Below, piece after piece: positions 23,401-34,300 of a stretch of DNA of 64,000 nt. The notes under the pieces were generated by a model, which searched no databases, was not told the DNA's origin, and saw only the letters and a program-made list of their open reading frames with translations. Position 1 is the first letter of the stretch; each line of letters begins with the position of its first letter. The translations under genes were made by a program, and so were the position numbers. Source of the DNA: Bradysia coprophila (Eukaryota > Arthropoda > Insecta > Diptera > Sciaridae); the NCBI RefSeq assembly GCF_014529535.1, contig NW_023503941.1, positions 1,956,645-2,020,644 of the forward strand, written 5' to 3'.

Positions 23401-24184
23401 TCACACTTTCTTCAGGTTAGTTTCAACTAACCAACAAAATTAAATGGAACGTTGGTGGCGTCGGTGGTCACTTCTTCTTTTTCATATTGCAGCCGAACAA
23501 ATGGTGCCGTCCGTGTCAATCCAATCAGTTTGAAAGATTGGATGTTGCTAGGTTCGTCTAAATTATTTTGGATATTTCATCGTATCTGGATTCCGCTGTA
23601 TGTCCTGAACGCTCCGTACTTTTGGCTGACATTCTTTCTGTCTGAGTTCGTCACGGGACTGTACTTGGCATTCAATTTTCAGGTAAATAGTTGACGATCG
23701 CCAATAATGTTTGAGGACTTGCGCTCGTCGACCACGTCTACATTCATGAATTTTTTTTCGTTTGGCTGCATTAACAGGTCAGTCACATTTCACTAACGTG
23801 TCAATATCAGTGTCACGACAGAGACTACTGCAACATACCGGAGGAGTGGGCGATATCTCAAATAAAGTCTTCTGTTGATTATGCGCACGGATCATCGCTC
23901 GTAGCATTTTTGTCAGGCGGACTAAACTACCAAGCCACGCATCACCTCTTTCCGTCGATTAGTCAAGTAAATCGGTTGTAAACGAGATGATCGTATCGGT
24001 AATTTTGCTTAACTGTTTCCAGTATTACTTACCGGAAATCGCACCAATCGTCCGTGACGTTTGTAGAGCATATCAAATTGACTACGTGGTACTGCCGACA
24101 TTTTTCGACGCACTCAAAGCTCATTTGCTGTACTTGAAAGTGATGGGAAAGAATGGTAAACGAGTGGATGTACACATGGGATAA
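20456..24184 (+). CDS. Cyt-b5-r: Cytochrome b5-related desaturase-like protein
   Basis: Seven coding exons: 20456-20612, 20923-21329, 21386-21456, 23176-23415, 23493-23682, 23778-23966, 24023-24184; all GT..AG with consistent phases; 471 aa. A cytochrome b5 domain spans about residues 28-105, with the haem motif HPGG at 58-61 and a second histidine at 81. A membrane desaturase domain follows with three histidine boxes: HDSSH (188-192), HIVGHH (225-230) and QATHH (407-411). Hydrophobic segments flank box 1 and lie at about 310-350. This is the layout of front-end fatty-acyl/sphingolipid desaturases and of fly Cyt-b5-r, expected in the ER membrane; the substrate cannot be told. The 56-nt intron 2 splits box 1 between H188 and D189. 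Intron 3 (1.7 kb) is filled with mobile DNA. Confidence 0.92.
21538..21770. mobile_element. ATCG-dyad MITE remnant split by another MITE
   Basis: The left piece GTGGCGGGACATTTCTAAAC ... GCGATAATATC belongs to the dyad family. It is interrupted by a 160-bp element (about 21581-21740) whose ends AATGAAAGTGTAAAACAGGT and ACCTGTTCTAGACTTTCATT are inverted repeats. GATAATATC occurs on both sides (21572-21580, 21741-21749), a likely 9-bp target duplication. Confidence 0.65.
22575..22905 (+). repeat. Simple array, CAAATTTTCGATTTTCGT units
   Basis: About 18-bp degenerate units (variants GAATTTCGT, GATTTTCGT). Reading frames through it are open only because the unit lacks stops. The same array, inverted, closes the window at 63585-64000. 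Confidence 0.9.
22906..23150 (+). mobile_element. Foldback-element arm (single arm)
   Basis: Matches one arm of the 63028-63600 foldback, including GCAGTGTTCTAAAACTTCTA, GTGTGACGCAGTCTTTGAAG and AATGATATCGCT. Array plus arm have the same order as there, so this is a truncated copy, lying in intron 3 of Cyt-b5-r. Confidence 0.75.
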
Positions 24185-24267
24185 TTACAACGAAAATCAA
24201 TTTAGTTTTGAATATTCGCTTGATGAAACCTTGGCTATTCGCATCCTGTTCAAATAGTCATCTTAAA

Positions 24268-24273
24268 AATAAA
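24268..24273 (+). terminator. AATAAA of Cyt-b5-r
   Basis: About 85 nt past the stop codon, the first AATAAA downstream. Confidence 0.5.
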
Positions 24274-25419
24274 TTCTTTTGGCGCATGGCCGAGAAAAGA
24301 CTATCTATTTGCACATTGTAAACTATGAAGATCGATTCTAACAATCATTATAACGACACTGGGAAATCATTCAAATCATCGTTTCTTCTCAAAGTCGTCT
24401 AGAGATATAATCCTTTCCATAAGGAGGAAGACTGTCTCGGACAATTTTATCACTCCAGAAAATTAGGCGTCGATTTGTTCTGGGGAACATTTTGCGAGTT
24501 GTCACTTAAAAATAGTTGGGATATTCGCACAATTGTGCTAACAGCATTTATAGAGTGTTCCATTTCGGAGATGGTTCAAGTTTGTCCCACGGCATCTTCA
24601 TATAAAAATACCGAAAGTGAACACGTAACTCATTTTTTGTATGATGTCCATGATGTCCCAAGGCATAAAAGTGAACTATATCCGAAATGGAACGCCCCAT
24701 TGTTAATGGGTCTTTATTCCCTTGACTAAGAGTTGCGGGAATCGCAAGGGGAATCGTTATTAATTTTCGCAATTGAAATTGACAATATGAATAAACTCGA
24801 TAGTATGGACGTGTTAGGTCTGCCTTTTAAAAGACGACAAGTCCAAAAGAATTAAATGTTTTGCTCTTTTTCGGAATTATTTTGCGTAAAAACTTCTTTA
24901 CATCGGTTACAGAAAGCGTGAGGGTTACTAATTCCGTCGCAAGAAAACAATAAGAAATACAGCTGAATTAGCATAAAAATAACAGAAAAAACACCTTTTG
25001 ACCACTTTTTACTGTTCCTGACCTAGATATGGAACATTTGCCACATTTCCTGGATGGAAGTACTTTTTATGAGTGCCACAACAAAATTAATAATGAAATC
25101 CAAATGAGGAAATGTTCAACAAATCGGTGACTCGGTCGCTTTGTCAAGGATATATCACTCTTCGAAAATGTGGAAATTTTGTCTTTCAACTGTTATTGCT
25201 CCGAGAGCAGATGACCGAAATCAATATTTATTACACAGCAGATCTTCGAATTGTTCCCTCTACCGATCCCCATTAAAATATGTGCTCAGGCTGAACCTGA
25301 CTGCTGGTGGTAGTCGCATCCACTGATTCTCAGAAACGGCGCAAGGGTTCTGGCTTATATTTTCCTGTGTGAAGTTCTTGTCCATCACTCATTATAGAAA
25401 TGAAAAAAAATTGTTGGTG
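24274..25419. other. Intergenic, no gene seen
   Basis: A weak imperfect palindrome at about 24555-24695 (TGTTCCATTTCGGA facing TCCGAAATGGAACG); otherwise nothing recognised. Confidence 0.4.
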
Positions 25420-25427
25420 GTCGGCGG

Positions 25428-26442
25428 CAGACTGGAGAGTAGGCATGGGCGATAATGATAATGATTATCGATAATTGTCAATTATCGATAATCGATAATT
25501 ATCGACTTTTTTTATCGAAAATTATCAAAAAAAATATCGATAATCGATAATTATTGATATTTTGATAATTATCAAGATATCGATAATTCGATATATCGAT
25601 ATTTCGGTCCGAAAATCCGATATTTATCGATATATTCCGATATATCGGTATATTATCATGAATTTTCGGATAAATATCAAAATATCGACATTTTGATAAT
25701 TATCGATAATTATTAAATTATCGATAACGATATGATTAATCGATTATCGATAATTTCTTTCGATTGATATTATCGATAATTTTGAACGCCTCCCATCCCT
25801 ACTGGAGAGCCGCCAAATTTATAGGCCCAAAACGACCCGCCGCCGCCGCCGGAGATTTTGGTCGGCTAATTGCAGCTAGCCGCCGTAAGCCGCCGCCAGA
25901 GGTTTAGGTCGGCTAACTCGGCAGCTGGTGTATATTTTATCCATAAAAGACAAACCAACAAAATTAAATTCATTTTTTGGGACAATACAGTCACTTGAGA
26001 ATGTACCCGTACCTTTAATGTCCCTTGCGATGCCTATCTTAGATACTAGATATTTTCTACTTTGATTTTCGTTATTTTTTTATTTTTTCTTCAAAACGAC
26101 ATTCAAAGAAAAATTGAGAAGAAATTCGTAAAAATTGCGAAAATTCGATTCGTAAAAGATGTGAAACTTCATGAAAAGCGCAAAAATTCGTTAAAAGCGC
26201 GAAAACTTGTGAACAGAGCGAAGATTCGTAAAAAGGATGAAAATTCGTAAAAAAAATCGCAAAAATCGTGAAAATTACAAAAATTTGTCATCCAGCCGCC
26301 GCCAGCCGACCTTTTTGGTCGGCAGCTAGGCCTAGTCGCCGCCTGAACTTTTTTAACGGCTAAGCCGTACCTAGCCGCCGCCGCCGCCTCTTTTTTGGAC
26401 GGCTAGACGCCGCCGGCGTTTATTTTTCGGCTCTCCACTCTG
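25428..26442. mobile_element. hAT-like MITE, CAGASTGGAGAGCCG ends, interrupted
   Basis: Left end CAGACTGGAGAG then CCG after the insert; right end inverted CAGAGTGGAGAGCCG. GTCGGCGG at 25420-25427 and 26443-26450 is a perfect 8-bp target duplication. GC-rich CCGCCGCCG/GTCGGCTA motifs lie near both ends of an AT-rich core. Without the insert it is about 645 bp. No transposase. Confidence 0.88.
25440..25801. mobile_element. hAT-like MITE nested in the previous one
   Basis: Ends TAGGCATGGG and CATCCCTA (inverted TAGGGATG); CTGGAGAG at 25432-25439 and 25802-25809 is a perfect 8-bp target duplication created inside the terminal repeat of the host element. The interior is nearly all ATTATCGATAAT-type palindromes. 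Confidence 0.88.
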
Positions 26443-26764
26443 GTCGGCGGTCCCTATTTAATCTCGTTTCAAACCAAGCGTGAATACGCTATACATTGCA
26501 CTTAGTATCTATAGAAGAATCAAAGCACCGTCGTCACATATATGTGTGGCTTATTAAAGTTTGAAAAAACGTTCCTAAGTTCTCGTATGAGACACCAAAG
26601 CCAAAACGTTATCCATTAAGTACCTTTAAATGAGTGCGTAGTTAAACAAAATTAGATCGCAATTTCAATCATCGCCAAAACTATGTGCATTACACGGTTG
26701 ACTACCTGATGTATTCATTTTGTAAGCACAGTCATTAGCTGATAAATACAGACCTAGTATCATA

Positions 26765-27437
26765 ATGGAAGTCAAGCTACAAACTGTGCTAATTTGCGGA
26801 TTGATGACCAGCATATTCGGATGGGTAGAGTACCTAGCTGTAAGTGGTCAGCGACAATAAAATTATTTGGTTTTTCCAGCGTCCATTCACTGTAAAATTT
26901 CTAAATGAGACCCACGAAATACGTCATCCGGATGTACTGGACGTCAATCTGACGATAAAAAATCAGAGCTGCGTGGACGCTCATTTAAACCTAGTACAAG
27001 ACGTATCGCAGCTATTCTTGGACTTAGAAGTAACGTTTGATTCTGGTGATGGCAATTACAGTTTGGTTTACATGAACAAAACCATAGACCTGTGCCTGTT
27101 TCTAAATAACAGAAAAACGAATCCACTATTGGACATCAGTTACAGGATCCTAACGGCCTACGGAGATTTGCCAAAAAGGTGTCCCATGCGCAAGGTAAGA
27201 TAAATTCATTTCCAGTTACGGATTTAGTGGAAAGAAAAGTTTCCCTCCCGATCGCAGGGGTTATACAAACTCCTGAACGTTTTCATGGACCCAGAAAAAT
27301 TTCCCCCCTTTATGCCCGATCACAAAGCCAGGGCGACGGGAGTTACGTATAACAAAGTGAACGGCAAGAAGAACATTTTGATGGTTCTCAGGGTGCATGT
27401 AGCGATTGAGAGATCTTTTAAGAATGGTGGAAACTAA
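26765..27437 (+). CDS. DUF1091-type secreted protein
   Basis: Exons 26765-26824, 26880-27194 and 27258-27437, all phase 0, give 184 aa. An N-terminal hydrophobic signal peptide (MEVKLQTVLICGLMTSIFG) precedes a domain with the hallmarks of the large dipteran DUF1091 family: NKTIDLCLFLNNRKTNPLLD, then GDLPKRCPMRKG and LYKLLNVFMDPEKFPPFMP. Members are about 180 aa and are thought to be related to ML/lipid-binding folds; function is largely unknown. A stronger-looking donor GTAAGT at 26840 would add five residues but leave a 40-nt intron, so the 55-nt intron was preferred. AATAAA lies at 27588. Confidence 0.85.
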
Positions 27438-27587
27438 TGATGGGACGGAACAGAGAAACGATAACTGAAGTAGAATACACATCTTCTCTGATGTCACAGT
27501 TCGTACACAACCAGGAAACTCCAATATTGTGCTTAGAATATGAGAAAATTTTCTCCGGTGTGCGGTATTATCATTTCTCTGCTTATT

Positions 27588-27593
27588 AATAAA
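27588..27593 (+). terminator. AATAAA of the DUF1091 gene
   Basis: About 150 nt after the stop codon. Confidence 0.4.
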
Positions 27594-27909
27594 GATTTTG
27601 AAACACCCCAGCCAAGAACAATTTGCAATTTCGATGAAGAAGTTTCTTCGTTCTCCTTTATTTTCCATTTAGATCGATGATCATCCGGACTTTAGCGTCA
27701 GCGCCAGGGATATAAAACGTGTTGGACTTCTGTCTATTTCCCAATTTTCGTTATATACTCTCTGTACAAGACGAATTTGCAATTTTTAATGAAATGGCTT
27801 TTTACTATGTCTTACTGTTGTAGAGGGCCAATCATGCTTGAAGTGCGTTGAAGAATGTCACGAGTCTTACGGATGATAAAGATTCAAAAATATTTGCTAT
27901 GGAGGTCCA

Positions 27910-28035
27910 TGGGAGGTGCGGGAAAACAAGAAAAGTATATCATTCAAAGACTTTGAAACACTCAAATTGTGACAACACAATTTGAGTGTTCAAAGATCTT
28001 TGAAGAGATCTTTTCCTGGTTCCCCGCATCTCCCA
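27910..28035. repeat. Inverted repeat, about 60-bp arms
   Basis: TGGGAGGTGCGGGGAAA-like left arm faces CCCCGCATCTCCCA; the centre is CTCAAATTGTG/CACAATTTGAG with almost no loop. MITE-like. Confidence 0.75.
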
Positions 28036-28502
28036 CGAAAAACCTTAAATGCATGAAAATGATTGTCACACTCTGGCAATTCCTTGGTAACACGATAACA
28101 CCTGAGAAATACTCATCGATTTTCCAAAATCTCTTTTTTATGCGACGACGAATGAAATTTGTGAGGTTATAATTTCGTTAATAGAAAGTATCGGAGTGAT
28201 ATTCTATAGGAGTTTATGAGTGTGAAGATTGCGAGTAGCATGCTTTATTCGTAAGCAAAAAGGCAAATGGCACAGCTTTTCAGCTGATAATTTAAAGTAG
28301 AAAATTTGAATTTGGCCAAGGCATAAGCAAGAAATCTTTTCAACGCCATTCGTAGCAACCATTAGTTCACTTTGCCTGTTAAATTCACAGGACCGTGAAT
28401 GATTGACGCTGTCGGCAAGTCGGATTTCTATCGCTTCACACGAACAATATTTTCGTGGACAATGTGATCGAAACTTTAAATTTCCTAACAATTGATTTTG
28501 CT
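28036..28502. other. Intergenic, no gene seen
   Basis: A 95-codon minus-strand open frame (28204-28491) has no recognised domain. Confidence 0.4.
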
Positions 28503-30105
28503 TTTTAGCCCCGTACGAAGTACAAAGGGGCTTATAGGATTACGATGCCGTGTGTAATTGATGGAATTCGAAGCAGACGGTAAGGGCAAAGTGTTTGCCT
28601 ATGTTCATAGATGACGAATCTGCAATAAAAATTTTGTCTGTCCGTCTGTCCATCTGTCCGTCTGTCCGTCTGTCACGTCGATATCTTGAGTAAATCAAAT
28701 CCGATTTCAAAAAAAAAAATTTCCCTGAAAGATAGTCAAAATAGTGAGGCTAAGTTCGAGTATGGGCATATTCGGGTCGGCCCTTCGTGAGTTAGGGCCA
28801 CCTAAGTGATTTAAGGTCTTTTGGTGATATTTATGGCAAAATAAACGATGGAAATGTAAATGACACGGCAAATGATAGGTATTGTCAATACCAATCCAGG
28901 AAAAAAAAGTTTTTTAAAATCGGGTGAGTGGACCGTGAGTTAGGGCCTTAGAAGTGAAATGCTACTAGGGCGCTATGTGTATTTCACATATAACTCGAGT
29001 AAATTTCATCCGTCTTTCGTAATTTTTGTTTGATTTAGAAGGTAATCGAAGGCCGAATAGAATGTTGTTGAAAAAAAATTAAATTTGGGTCCTTGGCCTA
29101 AGGCCGCTACTAGGGCCCTATGTGTATTTTACATATAACTCGAGCAAATTTCATCCGTTTTTCGTAATTTTTGTTTCATTTGGAAGGTAATCAAAGGCCG
29201 AATAGAATGTGGTTGAAAAAAAATTAAATTTGGGTCCTTGGACTAAGGCCGCTACTAGGGCCCTATGTGTATTTTACATATAACTCGAGTAAATTTCATC
29301 CGTTTTTCGTAATTTTTGTTTCATTTGGAAGGTAATCGAAGGCCGAATAGAATGTTGTTGAAAAAAAATTAAATTTGGGTCCTCGGACTAAGGCCGCTAC
29401 TAGAGCCCTATGTGTATTTTACATATAACTCGAGTAAATTTCATCCGTTTTTCGTAATTTTTGTTTCATTTGGAAGGTAATCGAAGGCCGAATAGAATGT
29501 TGTTGAAAAAAAATTAAATTTGGGTCCTCGGACTAAGGCCGCTACTAGGGCCCTATGTGTATTTCACATATAACTCGAGTAAATTTCATCCGTTTTTCGT
29601 AATTTTTGTTTCATTTGGAAGGTAATCGAAGGCCGAATAGAATGTTGTTGAAAAAAAATTAAATTTGGGTCCTCGGACTAAGGCCGCTACTAGGGCCCTA
29701 TGTGTATTTCACATATAACTCGAGTAAATTTCATCCGTTTTTCGTAATTTTTGTTTCATTTGGAAGGTAATCGAAGGCCGAATAGAATGTTGTTGAAAAA
29801 AAATTAAATTTGGGTCCTCGGACTGAGGCCGATACTAGGCCCTTCAAAAAAATAAAATTTTAGGGCGATTTGAAATTTTTGTTTCATTTGAAAGGAATGT
29901 CGTACAGGGCTTCGTAATTGCGCTATGCGCAATTTGTAAGATGTACACATTCCATAATAATTTTACTTTAACTACATTAACCTGCGCAATAGGCTTACGG
30001 TCAAAGTAGGGTGACAGACGCACTAGGGTCACGTACGCAATAGATATACGGGTTTGTACGGGGCTCAGTCGCAGCAAACGCTCCGACTGTTCTGATGGCT
30101 CGTTT
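28503..30105 (+). mobile_element. Hairpin-ended dispersed element, copy 2
   Basis: Same orientation and order as 702-2619: AGCCCC/GGGGCT hairpin (28507-28532), a short GTCTGTCC run with fewer units, six 145-bp units, inverted CGTACAGGGCT (one base changed from the 5' tip), AATTGCGC/GCGCAATT hairpin (29916-29934), TACGGGGCTC and the common end ggctcgttt. Flanks differ entirely from copy 1, so it is dispersed rather than a segmental duplication. Confidence 0.78.
28963..29833 (+). repeat. 145-bp tandem array, 6 units
   Basis: Unit starts at 28963, 29108, 29253, 29398, 29543, 29688 and 29833: exactly 145 bp apart. Neighbouring units are more alike than in copy 1. Confidence 0.9.
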
Positions 30106-31370
30106 AAATTTCGTATCTCAAAAGACCGACTCATCGGCAGTTCCATCGCTGATTTTTGCAAGACAATTTCCACAATCTATTTTTGAGAAGGGAAGACCAT
30201 TTTATGCAATTTTATGACATTTTCGTAACAATAGCGAAAATAGATTGACAAAATCAGTCAGTCAAGGGACCTGACCCACCCATTGGTTGGGACTGAAAAA
30301 GAAGGAGAACAAGAAGTATGATCGAACAAAAAACAAAACAAAAGAAATGTTTAAATTAAATAAAATAGATTTTTATTGCATAAAATAAAAATAAAAAATT
30401 CAATGAAAATTGCATTTATATAATAAATGAGATTTAAAAAATAATAATTATTAAAACGAGGAACACTTTAAACTGAAGACGAAAAACGAAGTAAAAAAAA
30501 AATTCAAATTCAAATATCCATAAGTACAGCTCCGAATCAGCAGTCACACTTTATCCGGAACATTATTCGTTAAACGCTTCACTTATAACAATATCTGTTC
30601 GATTTTCGGTTGCTTTTCGTCTTCAATAAAAAATCAAAAATTTTCTTCCAGAAAATGAATTTGCGCGCCAATAATTTAAAGATGGTCGAATTGAAGGTGT
30701 TGATAGATGTGTATGTAATGGTATAAGAGAGATAGCTCTAGAGCGATAAATTATATGCATTGAATTTCGATTACGTGTACATTTTATATAATATTTTTAC
30801 TTAAATAATTACAATAATAATACAATTCACAATCAATAAATTTTCTTCATATTTTCGTCTCTCTGTCCGTCTAAAAAATTGAGTTCTTTCAGGTCTTCAG
30901 CGTTTTAAACTGACTTTAGCCGACACTTAAGCCGCCGCCGCCAGTTTAACTATACGACTCGCCGTCCGTCATATCCTTTTCTCTTTGTGTGTCCGTCCGA
31001 GTGTTAAAACTAGCATCCTAACATTTCATTTTTCGTATTTTAAATTCTAAAATTTAAATTTTTTTTTTCTCTTTTTTGTTTGCTTTTGTTTTTAGCGAGA
31101 TAAATATCTATAGAGAGAGAGAGTGAGATTATACTTAATTGTGATGAATATTTTTTGGTCCAACAATAAATTAGGGTTACATTTAATAAGTAAAAGTGGG
31201 AGAGACCTTTTCGCATCTTCTTTTTCACATCCTTTTTCCGGGTCAACTTTCATCTCCCCGAAAAAAAGACCGAAAAAAGAATTCACGAAAAATTAATAAC
31301 AATCTGGAAACGGAATGTCCCATCACCGTTCCACTGCCTTCTGCGCAGCTCTCGGCCTCCCACACTCTCC
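30106..31370. other. 3' flank / probable 3' UTR of ple
   Basis: AT-rich. Minus-strand AATAAA occurs at about 30369-30374, roughly 1 kb past the ple stop; no other feature recognised. Confidence 0.4.
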
Positions 31371-34300
31371 TTAACAGACTGGATGTCTCAATTTGTTGAT
31401 CGCATTGGATAAATGTAAAATTTCTGTGTTCATTTGTGATACTAAATTGTCCAATTTATCCACCGAGTCCAGCACTTCAACGCGTTCGGTGTGTGGATTG
31501 AAACGCACTTCGAACGGACGCGACATTGTGGACACCCATCGACGGAATTTCTCTTTGGCATCTTCGAAACTTTCGGCCACATAGTAGATCGGCTGATATT
31601 CCTGATCCTGATAGGTTTGAACGGCTGTCGACGCTGGTTCGAAGGGACGCAGTTCCGGTTTGTCGCTGAGTGCGTTTAGCAGTTCACCGTACGAGGAGAG
31701 CAGACCGGCACCGTATGCTTTGACGTCATCGCATCCGGCCTCTTTGCACAAACCGAATTCGACTGTGAACCAGTATACCTGGCAAGGGGGAAAGGAACAA
31801 TAAACAATTTGGTTTGATGTTTTATGCATGGAAAAGTGATTTCATTTCGCTTATGATTCGCTAGACTTCAACATGCAATAGAGTATGACTAGCTTAGTCG
31901 TCGCCATGGCTTGATGTTGGCAAAAGTAATTCTTTAAAGCTTCCGAGGAGTTATGAACTTGTATTGCACTGTCTCTAAGATAGAAACGGTTGCAAAGATC
32001 GTGTCGCTAATTCTGTTGTTGATCTGGGTGTTCTAATCTCGATTCTAATAAGAAATTTGCAAGGCCAAGGCATTTGAAGTTGAACACAATCTGCATGAAT
32101 TCGTCGATCAAAATGATCAAAATTTGAAATACTAGAGTACCCATCTGCGTGTACTCGGTATACCCGGCCGAACAAAATCAAATGCATTACATCAAATCGA
32201 TATAGTGCCATGGTTCGCTAACTATCGATACCTTGTGTTAATTAGCTAAAACATTTTGTTTTTCCTTTCAATTTTTTCCAACAATCACTAAATGGTGACT
32301 AATCATTTACAAACAATGCAAAACCATTGTGTCCGGTCTAAAAAACCACATGCGCCACATGCTCAATGTGCTTGCATTTTGTGTGACTTTTCAGTCGATT
32401 GTGCACTGTGCAGTTTAGCCTACATCAACGTTGGTTGAACATGCGCATGGTTTTTGAACTTCATCGCTAGTCGGTGTAAATACAAGAAATCTAACAACAA
32501 CGACCTTCGATCATGAAACTGTTGGTGCAGAAAATACATTTTTATGCATCCAAAATGTATGCTACACACCGACCGCGGTGTTACAAGCGCACTTCGTCTT
32601 ATATATTCAATCTATTCAAAACAATGAACAATCTAACGCGTGTTCATGAACTTCACGAATGAAACGAATCGTTGCTCAACTAGAGACTACTTTTTCTACA
32701 AAAGCGACAACACTTCTATTGGTTCCACTGACTGGTCTCCAATCGAAAACCATTCGAATGTCGTTCTAGATAATTATTCGAATGCAGCAAGACGTGCGCG
32801 GATTTTAATTTGTGCTTGCATATATGTGCAACATGAGACCATAAATATAGCGAGCTGCTGTTGGGTAATATATGTATCGATCCAATACTTACGGTGGATA
32901 GTTTTTCAATTTCTTCATCCGATGCACCGAGTGAGGCAAGTCCGATCTCTTGCGAGAATTGTGCGAAATTTGGGTCAGCCAACAATGGCATGTGACCTAA
33001 TAGTTCGTGGATGCAATCGCTGCAATGAAACAACAATAAAATTGGTTTTAATTTTTTTTGTTAAAATGCAAGTGATTTGAGAGTTGATCCTTCTTAATGC
33101 AACGAAATTGCTTTCTCGTATATTGAATGCATTTCCAGCTCCCATAAGTGCTGAGATTAATATCAATTTCAAAGGAAATTCGCTTAAACTCTGACTACAT
33201 GGGGGCTTATTATAAGCTGATTAAAGCGGAGGAAAAATGAAAATCGAATTATGAAATGGGATAGAACAGTTCTATGACGATAACGGTGACGGTGACTATA
33301 AATAGCAAATTTGATTAGCTCAGAAAAAAAAGGAAATTTATTTCGTTGGACGAATCTCTACACTGTCAACTACTCTCTCTGTGCAAGATTACCACGGTGG
33401 GGCTGAACGAACTTTAAATAAACATGTCGACTTCCATCTCGGTTCTTTTCATAGCTGAGTTAGGGGGGGCGTGTACTATCCAACGGCACATGTTGCAGGC
33501 GCAACCGCTGAGCCGTTTCTGAGAACTAGGAATATCGTCGCCTGGCTCCGCGGAAGTTGCTGGACCAGTATTTGAAACTGGAATCGGTAGGGGAACAAAT
33601 TCTAAGAACAACCATGTAAAAATTATTGCTCTCGGTCATTTGGTCGCAGAGCAATAGAAGCTGAAAGTCGAAAATTCCACCTCTTCAAGGAGTGATGCCT
33701 CCTCGACGAAGTTCCCGATCCAGCACTTTAATAGCGTTTCTAGACAAAGTTAATGTGCTCTTTCGAATGACAATAAATTTTTTTTGAAAGTGGTCTCTTT
33801 TGGTACATTTTGCCTTGCCGGTTGAAATATTACACAAGGCACAGACGACTTTTTGCCGGTCTGAATGGGAAAGCAGAGTGCCTGCGGTGGAGGCAGATTT
33901 AGTCATGTACACAGATGGATCTAAGACGGAAGAAGGAACGGGAGCTGGAGCATACTCAGAGGAATTGAATTACCTATGGGAGAGTTCACTACCGTGTTTC
34001 AACCTGAAGTGATACACATATGTGAAGGTGTGCAAGAGATGATCCGTGCTGGATAAGAGAGTGTTGATTTGCACGGACGAAGAGTCGTGAAAAGAATTCA
34101 AGATTTCATCAGGTTTAGTTCTTCAATGTTTCTCATAGGTAGAAGTCACTGAAGTCAATGAAGTCACGCCTGCTTGGGTACCGAAACATTCTGGAATATT
34201 GGGGAACGAAAAAGCCGACGAACTAGCCAGAGATGGGAGTAGTATGAAATTCATTGGAGACGAACCAGGAAGATGCACAGGTCTGTATGAAGCTCCGATG

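Noticed and set aside
26062..26250. Lys-rich 62-codon frame
   Set aside because: Lies in the A-rich core of a hAT MITE with repetitive AAAATTCGT sequence.
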